NCBI GenBank assembly: GCA_900546685.1 | Contig: UREB01000118.1 | Location: forward strand, 1-5,638 | Direction: 5' to 3' | Source of the DNA: an uncultured Eubacteriales bacterium | GTDB taxonomy: Bacteria > Bacillota > Clostridia > Christensenellales > QAND01 | Length of the DNA: 5,638 nt | In this document: one piece after another, positions 5,588 through 5,638 of the stretch | Numbering within the stretch: the first letter of the stretch is position 1 | Layout of the letters: the number at the start of each line of letters is the position of its first letter | Translations under genes and position numbers: made by a program | The notes under the pieces: generated by a model | The model's input: the letters and a program-made list of their open reading frames with translations, nothing else | Databases searched by the model: none | What the model was told of the DNA's origin: nothing

Positions 5588-5638
5588 ATGAAGGTAATTT
5601 TGCCGGACAACAGTGAACGGGTATTTGAAGAGATCGGA
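5588..5638 (+). CDS. thrS: Threonyl-tRNA synthetase, N-terminal fragment cut by window edge
   Basis: Only the first 17 codons are in the window. They read MKVILPDNSERVFEEIG, the typical opening of the TGS domain that begins ThrS proteins (compare the family pattern M-K-x-x-L-P-D-x-S). The enzyme joins threonine to tRNA-Thr in the cytoplasm. GAGGAGG (5574-5580) lies 7 bases before the ATG. The assignment is strengthened by the T-box with an ACC specifier and by ytxC immediately upstream. Another TGS-domain protein such as RelA would not fit this start or this regulation. Confidence 0.88.
   Translation, partial: MKVILPDNSERVFEEIG

Noticed and set aside
5316..5591. 91-codon + frame across the T-box leader
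   Set aside because: It covers the riboswitch and its terminator and starts inside the promoter's -10 box; the RNA structure explains the sequence.

Overview
The window looks like ordinary chromosome from a mid-GC member of the Bacillota, most likely a spore-forming Clostridia lineage. The grounds are a T-box-regulated threonyl-tRNA synthetase gene, the ytxC-thrS gene order known from Bacillus subtilis and relatives, strong GGAGG-type ribosome binding sites, consensus sigma-A promoters and compact stem-plus-T-run terminators. A species cannot be named from the sequence alone. All confident protein genes are on the + strand, and most have their own promoter or terminator.

Layout. Bases 1-84 hold the 3' part of a class II tRNA resembling tRNA-Leu(UAA), with a damaged-looking 5' half, followed by a perfect 10-bp terminator. 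Bases 118-583 hold no convincing gene. This stretch is pyrimidine-rich on the + strand and full of hairpins, including two back-to-back terminators at 392-461 and a consensus-like minus-strand promoter at 352-380. Then come an EFR1-type flavodoxin/ferredoxin fusion (620-1480), a MATE-family exporter (1623-3005) preceded by a possible 25-codon leader ORF ending in an ATGA overlap, a GT-A-like glycosyltransferase of unknown substrate (3175-4404), and a YtxC-family sporulation-associated protein (4502-5293). The window ends with a T-box leader (5325-5544) and the first 17 codons of thrS (5588 to the right edge).

How the genes work together. Only the last two are linked by a known arrangement: ytxC sits directly upstream of thrS. 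Even so, thrS has its own consensus promoter overlapping the ytxC stop codon and its own tRNA-sensing switch with an ACC (Thr) specifier. The electron-transfer protein, the exporter and the glycosyltransferase look like separately expressed single genes with no shared pathway visible here.

I found no mobile element, CRISPR array or clear defence system. The parts most worth a second look are the structured gap at 118-583, the odd tRNA at the left edge, the leader ORF before the exporter, and the glycosyltransferase.
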